Source of the DNA: Rhizobium sp. Leaf453
GTDB lineage: Bacteria; Pseudomonadota; Alphaproteobacteria; Rhizobiales; Rhizobiaceae
Direction of reading: 5' to 3'
Length of the DNA stretch: 64,000 nucleotides
Assembly: GCF_001425605.1 (NCBI RefSeq)
Contig: NZ_LMRG01000030.1
Location: forward strand, 62,001 to 126,000
The notes under the pieces were generated by a model. That model was not told the DNA's origin. It worked only from the letters and a program-made list of their open reading frames with translations, and did no database searches. Position numbers and translations under genes: made by a program. How positions within the stretch are numbered: position 1 is the first letter of the stretch; the number at the start of each line of letters is the position of its first letter. Below, one piece after another: positions 55,114 through 63,898 of the stretch.

Positions 55114-57030
55114 ATGTCCCTGAATGCGGGTTTGACGACGTTGCACGAAGACGACATAGCCAAGCATCAGGCGGTCGCGCAGGGTCTGGTCACACGGCTC
55201 ATCATCCTGGAGGCGGATGATCCCTCAAGCGGGACGGCGATTGCCGGAACCGGCCGCCGCTTCGTTTCCACCGTTTCAACGGCGGGACAGCGGCGCACGC
55301 GCGAGGTGGAACTGGTCAAGACGATCCAGTCGGTGCGATCCGGTGACCCTCTCTTTTCGCCCGCCCAGCATGCGCTTCTCTATCGCGCTCGGCGCGGTGC
55401 GCAGGTCGCATTGGCTGTCGGCGATGTCTTTGTCCGCCAGACCAATCTCGAAGGCCTGCAATCGCGCAACGCGACGTCTCCCCTTTCGGGCGAGGACGCG
55501 ACACAGTTCAAGGCATTGCTGTCAGCCTCTGCCTATGTCGCCGCATTCACCTTCGCGGCCTATCTCGCCGCCACCCTTGCCGGCCACAGCGAGCCGGTCG
55601 AGGACGGGACAGAACCGGATTTCCTGTTCGATACACCGCAGGACGCGCTCAAGGGGATGATTTCGGCACTGGACAAGACCATAACCGGTGCGCCCGACGA
55701 TGCGGCGCTCACGAGCCGGGCGCGCGCTTTTGCGCGGCTTGCCCTCGAAGGGTTGATTGGCCGCAAGGCCCGCTTTACCGGGCTTTCGAGCTTCGAGAAT
55801 GTCCATATCCGGCTCGACCAAGACGATTTTACGCTGGATGGTTTCGATGTTGCGCCGGGCCAGAAGCGCCAGCCGCTGGTGATGACCTTCAAGAAGCCGG
55901 AAGAAATCATCGGCAACCACATCGCCAAGTATCAGGCGCTGAAACTGTCGAAGATGCTGATGGCCTATGACTTCGAGCGGCAGATGAACCCGTTCGTCGA
56001 GCTTGGCGGTTTCCTGTTCACCTTCATCGGCGACGGCATGCCCGGCACTGGCAAGACCATCCTGATCCAGATGCTGGCCGGTCTGCTGAACGATTACTGC
56101 CAGATCGCCGGTTACGCCTTCCACTACGAGAATTTCGGCGTCGACCAGATTTCGTCCTATCAAGGCAAGTCCGGCCAGAACTGCAAGGCCTTCGTCAACA
56201 ATGTCATCAATCCGAAGGCGATCGGTTTCGGCACCATTGATGATGTGGATCAGGTCGCAGCCAAGCGCTCGGACGACCGTGCATCCGCCGGCCAGCACGA
56301 GGTGACAGCGGTGCTGATGGAAAGCTTCGCCGGCGCCTCGACTGTGATCCGCGGCAACTGCACCTTCGGCATGTTCTCCAATTATCCGGAAAATGTCGAC
56401 GATGCCCTGCGTCAGCGCGCCGGCGCCCGCTGGCTGGTCGACGGGCCGCAGTCGGAGGGCGATTACATCGATATCTTCGCGATGCTGGTCGGCAAGAACC
56501 ACAAGATTCCGCTCGGCGAGCATCAACTGTTCGCAGCGCAGGAGATCAAGAAGGCGGTTTCGCAATCCTATGCCGAGCACGCCCGACCGAAGGAAGACGG
56601 CCTGCTTGCCGTCTGGGAGCGGCACGAGAAGGAGGAGGGCAAGATCGAGACGCTCGTTGATGTCGGCTCCTACCTGCACATGATCAAGGAGGCGGAGCCG
56701 CGTTTCACCGGCCGGGCGATCAAGAACATCACCGATGCGATCAAGATGCGTGCGATGGATGTCGAGCTTCCGGATGATTGGTTCGTCACGCCGCAAGCTT
56801 TCATGCACAAGAGCTACGACGAGAAGAAGGCCATGATCGAGGAATTGCGCGGCCCGATCACGCTCGAGATGGTCATGCAGGAGATCAACCGCTACGCCGA
56901 CAGTGAATTCCGCTACACCGACAAGTCCGACGATGCCGCGGTGACCGAGATTATCCGGCGCGAGCGGCAGCGGGAGAAGGCTATTCGCGAGATCGAAGCG
57001 ATGAAGGCGGATGGGCGGTGGCAGGGATAA
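55114..57030 (+). CDS. AAA+ ATPase of unknown function
   Basis: A 638-residue protein. Residues 1-285 form an unrecognised N-terminal domain. The AAA+ module follows with Walker A GMPGTGKT (308-315), a Walker B region FGTIDDVDQ with D376-D377 in place of Asp-Glu, a likely sensor-1 N423 in GMFSNYP, and arginines R435 and R439 in DDALRQRAGAR as finger candidates. The C-terminal region is helical and ends in a basic coiled coil. No membrane segment is seen. The DD variant of Walker B may slow hydrolysis. Neighbours suggest it powers the uncharacterised block. Confidence 0.78.
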   Translation: MSLNAGLTTLHEDDIAKHQAVAQGLVTRLIILEADDPSSGTAIAGTGRRFVSTVSTAGQRRTREVELVKTIQSVRSGDPLFSPAQHALLYRARRGAQVALAVGDVFVRQTNLEGLQSRNATSPLSGEDATQFKALLSASAYVAAFTFAAYLAATLAGHSEPVEDGTEPDFLFDTPQDALKGMISALDKTITGAPDDAALTSRARAFARLALEGLIGRKARFTGLSSFENVHIRLDQDDFTLDGFDVAPGQKRQPLVMTFKKPEEIIGNHIAKYQALKLSKMLMAYDFERQMNPFVELGGFLFTFIGDGMPGTGKTILIQMLAGLLNDYCQIAGYAFHYENFGVDQISSYQGKSGQNCKAFVNNVINPKAIGFGTIDDVDQVAAKRSDDRASAGQHEVTAVLMESFAGASTVIRGNCTFGMFSNYPENVDDALRQRAGARWLVDGPQSEGDYIDIFAMLVGKNHKIPLGEHQLFAAQEIKKAVSQSYAEHARPKEDGLLAVWERHEKEEGKIETLVDVGSYLHMIKEAEPRFTGRAIKNITDAIKMRAMDVELPDDWFVTPQAFMHKSYDEKKAMIEELRGPITLEMVMQEINRYADSEFRYTDKSDDAAVTEIIRRERQREKAIREIEAMKADGRWQG

Positions 57031-57047
57031 TTCGCTATCGGCGAATT
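57029..57047 (+). terminator. Hairpin at the end of the AAA+ gene
   Basis: AATTCGC-TATCG-GCGAATT overlaps the AAA+ stop codon and is followed by TTCTT. It may end the upstream transcript partly, or belong to the control region of the toxin-antitoxin pair that starts at 57085. Confidence 0.45.
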
Positions 57048-57084
57048 TTCTTGCCGGAATTAGTTTTATCGGATTAGGATTATC

Positions 57085-57345
57085 ATGCGCGTCATCTATG
57101 ACAAGGAGGCCATCAAGGCCCTGACGCGGATGCCGGCGACCGATGCGAAGCGAATACGCCAGAAGATACAGCAATATGCCGAGGATCCCGCATCGCTCGC
57201 CAACAATGTCAAGAAACTGCAAGATATCGAATATTATCGTCTTCGGGTCGGCGATTGGCGTGTGATTTTCAGCGAGGACGGATTGGTAGTAGACGTCATC
57301 AAGATTGCCGGTCGCGGAGAGGTTTATAAGGGATTGAAGCCATGA
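57085..57345 (+). CDS. RelE-family toxin
   Basis: An 86-residue RelE/ParE-superfamily protein: MRVIYDKEAIKALTRMPATD, then RIRQKIQQYAEDP, then YYRLRVGDWRVIFSEDG and VIKIAGRGEVYKG. This is the usual strand-helix-helix-strand core with conserved RVGDWRVIF. Toxin-first order is like HigB. It overlaps the next gene by four bases (ATGA). Base use is more AT-rich than in its neighbours, suggesting it came in separately. Confidence 0.85.
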   Translation: MRVIYDKEAIKALTRMPATDAKRIRQKIQQYAEDPASLANNVKKLQDIEYYRLRVGDWRVIFSEDGLVVDVIKIAGRGEVYKGLKP

Positions 57346-57758
57346 ACACGCCCGTTTCTTTCACAACGCCCAACGGCGAGGAGATGGTTGTCCTGAGCCG
57401 TAGCGATTATAACTTGCTCCTACAGCAGTCGGAACTTGTCGAGGACTTGGAGGACTTGCTCGCGGTCAAGGCTTATGAGGCGCGGGTAGCGGCAGGTGAA
57501 GAAGAGCGCGTGCCTGTCGAATTTGTCGATCGGCTCATTGACGGGGAACACCCGGTCCGGGTCTGGCGCGATTTTCGCGGGCTCTCCGCCAAGGACCTCG
57601 CGGCTGCCGCCGGTATCAGTACAGCCTACATTTCCGAGATCGAGACGGGCAAGAAGGAAGGCAGCATCTCCGTGCTCAAAGCGATTGCAAGGGTCCTTCG
57701 CCTAGACCTCGACGACGTGGTGCCGACACGCGATGAAGCGCCGTCTAAAGATGATTGA
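57342..57758 (+). CDS. XRE-type antitoxin
   Basis: A 138-residue protein. The N-terminal 60 residues carry a short antitoxin-like region (FTTPNGEEMVVLSRSDYNLL), and residues about 70-130 a Cro/C1 helix-turn-helix (RDFRGLSAKDLAAAAGISTA, then YISEIETGKKEGSISVLKAI). It should bind and neutralise the preceding toxin and repress the pair. Its stop is 24 bases before the next gene of the block, so transcription from this module probably runs on. Confidence 0.83.
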   Translation: MNTPVSFTTPNGEEMVVLSRSDYNLLLQQSELVEDLEDLLAVKAYEARVAAGEEERVPVEFVDRLIDGEHPVRVWRDFRGLSAKDLAAAAGISTAYISEIETGKKEGSISVLKAIARVLRLDLDDVVPTRDEAPSKDD

Positions 57759-57782
57759 TCAACGCAAAATCGCAGCAAACGC

Positions 57783-59084
57783 ATGAAACGACTACTTGAA
57801 GCCGAACTCATCTATGGTCGCCTGCTCGAAATTTCCGAGCCGCACCTGATCGCACGTTACAACAAGGCGCTGCAGGGCTTGGGTCTGCGCCCGACATCTC
57901 TCTCATCGTTCCAGATCGACATGACAGGGTTTTCGCCCGAGATTGCCGATGAGCTTGGCGACCGCGATTATCTCGATCCAAACCGAGTCAACCGGCGCTT
58001 CATCATCATGACTCCGGGGCAGGAGGAGCTTCCTGTCGTCCATACCAGCTTTTCCAACACCGCCGCGCTGATGCATGAGTTCTTCTCCGCCAATGCGCGG
58101 GCGATCAATGCGGTGACGATCAAGGACGCACTCTACGGCGAGATCGAGGATTCCGTCTCCACGGTCAGCGATATCGACGATCTGCTGTCGATCAACGAGG
58201 TGCGGTTCCGGGTCATGTCGGCCGAAGACATGCTCGGCAAGGCGGCAGAGCTGCGGGCGCTGGTCGATCGGCTGAAGACTGTGCCGACCGCATGGTCCGA
58301 CGACGCCATGCTGAACCGTATGGTCGAGCTTGCCAAGTTGACCGGCGACATCCGCGAAAATGCGCTGGTTCCGGACAAGCTGGTCTTTCGCCACGACGCC
58401 TTCTGGGCCAATCATTTCGGCGGCGTGTATGTCTTCCTCGATGAAAAGACGACGACGGTCATCTGCGATCCCTCGGTGCCGGGCTTTCGCCGGTCGCGTC
58501 CTTGGCAGGTGGGCTATATCAGCCTGTCGGACCCGCAGCGCATCTACGAATTCCTGGCGTCGACCAACCGGCTGCAACTCCCTCAGGCATCCTGGGTGGA
58601 AAGCTCGGGTCTCTACCAGCATCGCTGCGACATGATCCTGCGCAGCCTCATCAATACGGTCGACCCGACGACTGACATGGGTTCCGTCGACGCGATCTGG
58701 CTGCAGACCTGGATGCACCGCAATTCCGCGCGTGTTGCGGCAGATGGGGCCTATCCTTTCCTGCAGACCATGCTTCGTACCGTGCTTTCGTCGGGAACGA
58801 TCAGGATGCAGGACGTGGCACCCGAACACCGCTTCTTGCTGGTCCGCGCCGCGCCGGATCACCCCGATCAATGGCTGACCAACCGGCTGATTTCACAGCT
58901 TGTGCCGCGTGATTTCGTCTCTCGCTTCGTCTTTGACAAGCAGGGCTTCTATGCGGCCTATGAACATTACAGTGAAAAGTTCAGGGAATATGTTGTGGCG
59001 ACGCTGACCGGCACATATCTCAGGGACAAGGTGGCGTTCCGCAAACGCCTTTACGGGTTGAAGGAGGATAACAGCAATGCTTGA
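57783..59084 (+). CDS. Hypothetical protein of the AAA+ block (possibly DUF6638)
   Basis: A 433-residue soluble protein with no signal or membrane helix. It begins MKRLLEAELIYGRLLEISEP and contains SGFSPEIA-like and LGDRDYLDPNRVNRRFIIMT stretches. I believe it matches a domain of unknown function catalogued from alphaproteobacteria, perhaps DUF6638, but cannot check. No catalytic motif stands out. Its 3' end carries a perfect ribosome site (AAGGAGG) for the next gene and overlaps it by eight bases, so the two are coupled. Confidence 0.6.
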   Translation: MKRLLEAELIYGRLLEISEPHLIARYNKALQGLGLRPTSLSSFQIDMTGFSPEIADELGDRDYLDPNRVNRRFIIMTPGQEELPVVHTSFSNTAALMHEFFSANARAINAVTIKDALYGEIEDSVSTVSDIDDLLSINEVRFRVMSAEDMLGKAAELRALVDRLKTVPTAWSDDAMLNRMVELAKLTGDIRENALVPDKLVFRHDAFWANHFGGVYVFLDEKTTTVICDPSVPGFRRSRPWQVGYISLSDPQRIYEFLASTNRLQLPQASWVESSGLYQHRCDMILRSLINTVDPTTDMGSVDAIWLQTWMHRNSARVAADGAYPFLQTMLRTVLSSGTIRMQDVAPEHRFLLVRAAPDHPDQWLTNRLISQLVPRDFVSRFVFDKQGFYAAYEHYSEKFREYVVATLTGTYLRDKVAFRKRLYGLKEDNSNA

Positions 59085-60225
59085 TCCGATCGTCGCGTTT
59101 TTCCAGCGCATTTTCTCCGCGATCGGCCGCGGCATTGGCCTTGTGGTCTCCTGGATCCTCTATCCCTTCATCACGGTCGCCAACTGGTACCGGGCGCGTG
59201 CCTGGATCATCAAGGGACCGATCGGCATCGGCCTCGCGGTGCTTTTCAGCTTCTACTTCTATTTTGTCTGGCAGACGCAGGTCTGGACGGGCTTCGATCC
59301 TGATTATGTCAACAGCTACAACCTGAGCCAGCGCAAGCAGGATGCCGGTGTCGCGGCAACCGATACGAACACGACGGTGGCTGCCAACGAGGCGTCCGAG
59401 CCGGCGCCGAAGACCTGCGTCAAGTCGGCGGTGGTCGAGGTGACGGCCGATCTGATCGACCAGAACGTCAACAAGAATGCCTGGATTTCATCGATGCTGC
59501 TCTACAAGCTCGGCCTGTTCGGGCTGGACTGGGACAGCACGCCGTGGTTCGACAACAAGGCTTCCTTCCAGCGCGGGGTCAACCAGGCCGTGCGGCGCAC
59601 CTCGGTCGAACTGGTCGATTCACTCGGCCGCGTCCGCGGAACGTCCGGCGTCAACGCCGACCTGCAGCGTGCGCGTGGCAACATCCAGTTCGATGAGGAG
59701 ACCTGGTATTTCGGTTCTGACTCGCTGCTGCCGAAGACGCCGACGCCAAACTATTATCGCACGGCCCTGGAGGACCTGCGCAAGTTCAATGTTTCGCTCG
59801 AAGCCTGTGATGCGATTTTTGACGGCCGCTCCGACAACCTGATCGAATTCCTCGACCGCATTGCCAACGACATTGGCTCGACCTCGGCAATCATTCGCGA
59901 ACGCTCGGAATTCCACAATGGCGGCTGGTTCGATACTCGGGCTGACGACCGGTTCTGGTTCGCGTATGGCCAGCTCTACGGCTATTACGGCATCCTCGCC
60001 GCTGCCGGTGCCGATTTTGACGCCGTTATCAAGGCGCGTGGTATCGATCCGATCTGGCAGGAAAGCATCAAGCAGCTTCGTGCCGCGCTGAATATTCAGC
60101 CGGCGATCATCTCGAACGGCCGCGAGGATGGCTGGATCATGCCGACACATCTGGCAACGATGGGCTTCTATATTCTCCGGGTTCGTTCGAATCTTGTTGA
60201 AATGCGCGATATTCTCGCGCGGTAA
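59077..60225 (+). CDS. DUF2333-like inner-membrane protein
   Basis: A 382-residue protein with one clear membrane helix near residues 47-66 (IGIGLAVLFSFYFYFVWQTQ). The rest should lie in the periplasm. Motifs such as WDSTPWFDNKASFQRGVNQA, VDSLGRVRGTSGVNADLQ and QFDEETWYFGSDSLLP fit the DUF2333 family as I recall it. AAGGAGG lies ten bases upstream of the ATG. A secreted ClpP-fold gene follows after 12 bases. It could anchor the cytoplasmic ATPase components to the membrane; that is inference from order. Confidence 0.65.
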   Translation: MLDPIVAFFQRIFSAIGRGIGLVVSWILYPFITVANWYRARAWIIKGPIGIGLAVLFSFYFYFVWQTQVWTGFDPDYVNSYNLSQRKQDAGVAATDTNTTVAANEASEPAPKTCVKSAVVEVTADLIDQNVNKNAWISSMLLYKLGLFGLDWDSTPWFDNKASFQRGVNQAVRRTSVELVDSLGRVRGTSGVNADLQRARGNIQFDEETWYFGSDSLLPKTPTPNYYRTALEDLRKFNVSLEACDAIFDGRSDNLIEFLDRIANDIGSTSAIIRERSEFHNGGWFDTRADDRFWFAYGQLYGYYGILAAAGADFDAVIKARGIDPIWQESIKQLRAALNIQPAIISNGREDGWIMPTHLATMGFYILRVRSNLVEMRDILAR

Positions 60226-60237
60226 AGGGAGGGGACA

Positions 60238-61158
60238 GTGGGCCTGATGTTGCGGATGGCCACTGTTTTCCTGTTTTGCCTGACCGGTGGCGGTTGGGCA
60301 TCGGCCGAAGAGAAACTGCGTCCACCGGCCGAGTTCGCGCCGATGGTCTTTTCCATCGTGCGCAGTGTGTCGGGTTGCGAGCCAAGCTGTCCCGAGTGGA
60401 TTTTCGCGCAGGGGCAGATCGTTGCAGGTTCGCCTGCGGGCTTGAAGAAGATCCTGAAAACGGCCGGTAAGCGGCGCCTACCCATTCTTATTCAGTCGCC
60501 CGGCGGCGATGTCGATGCGGCCATTGCGATGGGGCGCATGATCCGTAAGCGCAAGCTCGATACCGGCGTCAGCGCCACTCGCTTCAGGGGATGCGAGCCA
60601 ACCGATCCCGATTGCACGCTTGGACCGGAGGCGCGGGGTGTCTATTCCGGCACGGCGTTTTCAGGCGGTGCATTCTGCGCCTCTGCCTGTCCGCTGATGC
60701 TGGCCGGTGGTGTCACCCGTCTTGCCAGCCACTGGTCCTATGTCGGCGTGCATCAGGTGACGACGAGCTATAGCGAGACACGGGTCACCTACAAAACCCT
60801 GTACCGGATCGTGAATGGCAAGAAGAAAGTGGTGAAGAAGACTGTCGTCGGCCGCAAGCAGGGGCCGGTCCGGACCACCACCAAAATGAGCAAGGCCATT
60901 CGCAAGAAGCTGCTCGGATATTTCGCCGAAATGGGCGTTCAGGCATCGACGTTGGAGGCGATGCTGAGCACACCGCCGGAGGACATGCGCCATCTGCCGG
61001 AGGATGAATTGTTGCGGCTCGGCTTGATCACGCGCCTTGGGACCGCCGACATGCTGGTTGCCAGAGAACTTTGCAAGACCGCGCCGCCGGTATCCTCCTG
61101 CAGCATGATCACTGCCGTTGCCGGTGTACCGGCGATGACCGTTTCGCCGCATCCTTAG
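60238..61158 (+). CDS. Secreted ClpP/crotonase-fold protein (COG3904-like)
   Basis: A 306-residue exported protein with GTG start, GGAGG five bases upstream and a signal peptide ending near residue 23 (SAEEKLR). The core shows a ClpP-like layout: [20 protein letters not shown], a likely nucleophile Ser in [15 protein letters not shown], and a His in [11 protein letters not shown] Lys/Arg-rich segment ([16 protein letters not shown]) interrupts the fold after the His. Four or more Cys suggest disulfides. It starts 12 bases after the DUF2333 gene and probably ends the block. A protease or peptidase role is inferred. Confidence 0.7.
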   Translation: MGLMLRMATVFLFCLTGGGWASAEEKLRPPAEFAPMVFSIVRSVSGCEPSCPEWIFAQGQIVAGSPAGLKKILKTAGKRRLPILIQSPGGDVDAAIAMGRMIRKRKLDTGVSATRFRGCEPTDPDCTLGPEARGVYSGTAFSGGAFCASACPLMLAGGVTRLASHWSYVGVHQVTTSYSETRVTYKTLYRIVNGKKKVVKKTVVGRKQGPVRTTTKMSKAIRKKLLGYFAEMGVQASTLEAMLSTPPEDMRHLPEDELLRLGLITRLGTADMLVARELCKTAPPVSSCSMITAVAGVPAMTVSPHP

Positions 61159-61310
61159 TCGCAATAAAGATACCCCCGTGTTGGTCTGTCGTTTCGAGCG
61201 CCTCAATTGTCGCTTTTGGTCTATCCGACGGCAAATTAGGATATGGAAAGTGGCGTCAATTCAGGCTCTTATGCTCCCAGAACAAAAAAGGTGGATGGGA
61301 GAGACACCAA

Positions 61311-62990
61311 ATGGCCGACGTGAAGTCCGATATCGAAATTGCACGTGCAGCGAAGAAAAAGCCGATCCTCGAGGTTGGCGCAGGACTTGGAATTCCCCCG
61401 GAAGATCTTCTTCCCTACGGCCATGACAAGGCGAAAATCAGCGCCGATTTCATCGCCCGCCAGAAGAGCAAGAAGAATGGCCGTTTGATCCTGGTCACGG
61501 CGATCAACCCGACGCCGGCGGGCGAGGGCAAGACGACGACCACGGTGGGTCTCGGCGACGGCCTCAACCGCATCGGAAAGAAGGCAATCGTCTGCATCCG
61601 CGAGGCATCGCTTGGGCCCTGCTTCGGCGTCAAGGGCGGTGCGGCCGGTGGCGGCTATGCGCAGGTGGTGCCGATGGAGGACATCAACCTTCACTTCACC
61701 GGCGATTTTCACGCCATCACCTCGGCCCATAATCTGTTGTCGGCACTGATCGACAACCACATCTACTGGGGCAACGAACAGAATATCGATATCCGCCGCG
61801 TCGCCTGGCGCCGGGTCATGGACATGAACGATCGCGGGCTGCGCCAGATCGTCGGCTCGCTCGGCGGTGTTGCCAACGGTTTTCCGCGCGAGACGGGTTT
61901 TGATATAACCGTCGCTTCGGAGGTGATGGCGATCCTGTGTCTGTCGACCGACCTCAAGGATCTGGAAAAGCGGCTCGGCGATATCATCGTCGGCTACCGG
62001 CGTGACAAGACCCCGGTGTTTGCCCGCGACATCAAGGCGGATGGCGCCATGACGGTGCTGCTCAAGGACGCCATGCAGCCAAACCTCGTGCAGACGCTGG
62101 AGAACAATCCGGCCTTTGTCCACGGCGGGCCGTTCGCCAATATCGCCCATGGATGCAATTCGGTAGTGGCCACGACGACAGCGCTGAAGCTCGCCGATTA
62201 TGTCGTGACGGAAGCGGGTTTCGGCGCCGATCTCGGCGCGGAGAAATTCTTCGACATCAAGTGCCGCAAGGCCGGGTTGAAGCCCGATGCGGCGGTCATT
62301 GTCGCGACGGCGCGCGCCATGAAGATGAATGGCGGGGTGAAGAAGGAAGACCTGGGCCAGGAGAACGTCGAGGCCGTCAAGAAAGGTTGCGCTAACCTTG
62401 GCCGTCATATCCAGAACGTGAAGAAGTTCGGCGTGCCGGTGGTCGTAGCGGTCAACCACTTCACGCTGGATACGGAAGCGGAAATTCAGGCGATCAAGGA
62501 TTTCGTCGCCACGCTCGGCGCCGAGGCGATCCTGTGCAAACACTGGGCGCAGGGGTCGGCGGGGATCGAGGATCTGGCCCATAAGGTAGTGGAACTGGCG
62601 GAAAACGGCCGCTCGCAGTTCTCGCCGCTCTATCCCGACGATATGCCGCTGTTCAAGAAGATCGAAACGATCGCCAAGGACATCTATCATGCCGGCGAGG
62701 TGATCGCCGACAAATCGGTGCGCGACCAGTTGAAGACATGGGAGGAGCAGGGCTACGGCCATTTGCCGATCTGCATGGCGAAAACCCAGTATTCGTTCTC
62801 GACCGACCCCAACTTGCGCGGCGCACCGAGCGGTCATACCGTCCCGGTCCGCGAGGTTCGCCTGTCGGCTGGCGCAGGGTTTATCGTGGTCATCACCGGC
62901 GAGATCATGACCATGCCGGGCCTGCCCAAAGTGCCGTCGTCGGAGAAGATTTACCTCAACGCGGACGGGTTTATCGAAGGGCTGTTCTGA
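61311..62990 (+). CDS. fhs: Formate-tetrahydrofolate ligase
   Basis: A 559-residue enzyme that joins formate to tetrahydrofolate using ATP, giving 10-formyl-THF. The P-loop is [18 protein letters not shown] near residue 65, and [20 protein letters not shown] and [16 protein letters not shown] are hallmarks. The ATG at 61311 follows GGGAGAG. It is 152 bases after the ClpP-fold gene, with its own likely promoter. Confidence 0.95.
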   Translation: MADVKSDIEIARAAKKKPILEVGAGLGIPPEDLLPYGHDKAKISADFIARQKSKKNGRLILVTAINPTPAGEGKTTTTVGLGDGLNRIGKKAIVCIREASLGPCFGVKGGAAGGGYAQVVPMEDINLHFTGDFHAITSAHNLLSALIDNHIYWGNEQNIDIRRVAWRRVMDMNDRGLRQIVGSLGGVANGFPRETGFDITVASEVMAILCLSTDLKDLEKRLGDIIVGYRRDKTPVFARDIKADGAMTVLLKDAMQPNLVQTLENNPAFVHGGPFANIAHGCNSVVATTTALKLADYVVTEAGFGADLGAEKFFDIKCRKAGLKPDAAVIVATARAMKMNGGVKKEDLGQENVEAVKKGCANLGRHIQNVKKFGVPVVVAVNHFTLDTEAEIQAIKDFVATLGAEAILCKHWAQGSAGIEDLAHKVVELAENGRSQFSPLYPDDMPLFKKIETIAKDIYHAGEVIADKSVRDQLKTWEEQGYGHLPICMAKTQYSFSTDPNLRGAPSGHTVPVREVRLSAGAGFIVVITGEIMTMPGLPKVPSSEKIYLNADGFIEGLF

Positions 62991-63039
62991 AGCGGGGGCA
63001 GGCGCCGCGGACTCTTTCGTGGCCTCCGCATTCTCTCCC

Positions 63040-63146
63040 ATGCTCGCCCTCGTGGCGAGCATCCAGCGACCCGACGTCCGTCGGGTCGAAAGACTTTTTT
63101 CGCCCAAGGTTTTGGGCGGCTGGATTCCCGTGACAGGCACGGGAAT
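63040..63146. repeat. Four-hairpin intergenic repeat downstream of fhs
   Basis: Four hairpins follow one another: ATGCTCGCC/GGCGAGCAT (63040-63062), GACCCGAC/GTCGGGTC (63068-63087), CGCCCAA/TTGGGCG (63101-63118) and ATTCCCGTG/CACGGGAAT (63124-63146). A run of T lies at 63095-63100. The last hairpin is a very common rhizobial intergenic repeat arm. The cluster probably ends the fhs transcript. Confidence 0.65.
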
Positions 63147-63259
63147 GACGGAGGTTTTGGATGCCGCTAAACGTCGCGGCCGCTTTCAGTGTCGGAACCG
63201 GTTTTCACCCGTTTGAAGGGGATTGCGGCCCCTTCCATTCATCGAGAAACCTGCTGGCC

Positions 63260-63769
63260 TTAGCTGTAAGCGCCCAGATAATCGGCCTTGCCGACCGCGA
63301 CGCCTTGGTTGCGCAGGATGTCGTGGGTTGTCGTGACGTGGAAGAAGAAGTTCGGGATGGCAAATTTCAGCATGTAGTCGTCACCGGTGAAGCTGAACTT
63401 CACCTTGCCGAAATTGACATTCACTTCCCGCTCATCGCTCTTTTCAAGATCGGACGGCTTCACGGTTTCCAGAAATGCGATCGTCTTGGCGATGCGCTCG
63501 CGTAGCTCGGGAAAGGTCTTTTCCTCATCCGGAAAGCTCGGCACGGCAATGTCGCTCAGCCGGCCGATGGTGTTTTTCGAGGTGTCGCTGACCCGCTGAA
63601 CCTGACCGGACAGGGCCAGCATGTCCGGGGCGAGACGGGCATTGAACAGGTCGTCGAGCGGGATCTTGCGCTCGGCGGCATGCGACTCCGCCTTGTCGAG
63701 AAGGCTGGCTAGAATGTTGAGGCCGCGAATAAAGACCGGCACGGAGAGCTTGTACATGGAAACGGGCAT
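63260..63769 (-). CDS. DUF1993 family protein
   Basis: A 169-residue, probably four-helix-bundle protein distantly like DinB. Typical stretches are SMYKLSVPVFIRGLNILASL at the start and NFFFHVTTTHDILRNQGVAV near the end, with the HDILR histidine the likely metal ligand. No neighbour suggests a role. The ATG at 63769 has AGGAATG context. Confidence 0.8.
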   Translation of the reverse strand: MPVSMYKLSVPVFIRGLNILASLLDKAESHAAERKIPLDDLFNARLAPDMLALSGQVQRVSDTSKNTIGRLSDIAVPSFPDEEKTFPELRERIAKTIAFLETVKPSDLEKSDEREVNVNFGKVKFSFTGDDYMLKFAIPNFFFHVTTTHDILRNQGVAVGKADYLGAYS

Positions 63770-63898
63770 GAAACATTCCTTGTGAACAGGCGAGCACGGA
63801 AGCCCGGCATGCGATGCAAATGGGGTGCGGCTTTGCCTCCGGCAAGACGGCGGAGGCGACGGCCACGAAGTATTCTAGAATCTATGCGGACTCTGTGA

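Noticed and set aside
55522..57222. 566-codon antisense frame over the AAA+ gene
   Set aside because: The plus strand holds a clear Walker A and sensor motifs in a normal-length protein; the antisense frame has no domain.
61159..61310. Folate-sensing riboswitch before fhs
   Set aside because: No extended conserved pairing or junction could be folded by eye; only a normal leader is evident.
61269..63140. Long antisense frame over fhs
   Set aside because: It is the complement of a complete, highly conserved ligase; its composition is Arg/Asp/His-rich shadow sequence.
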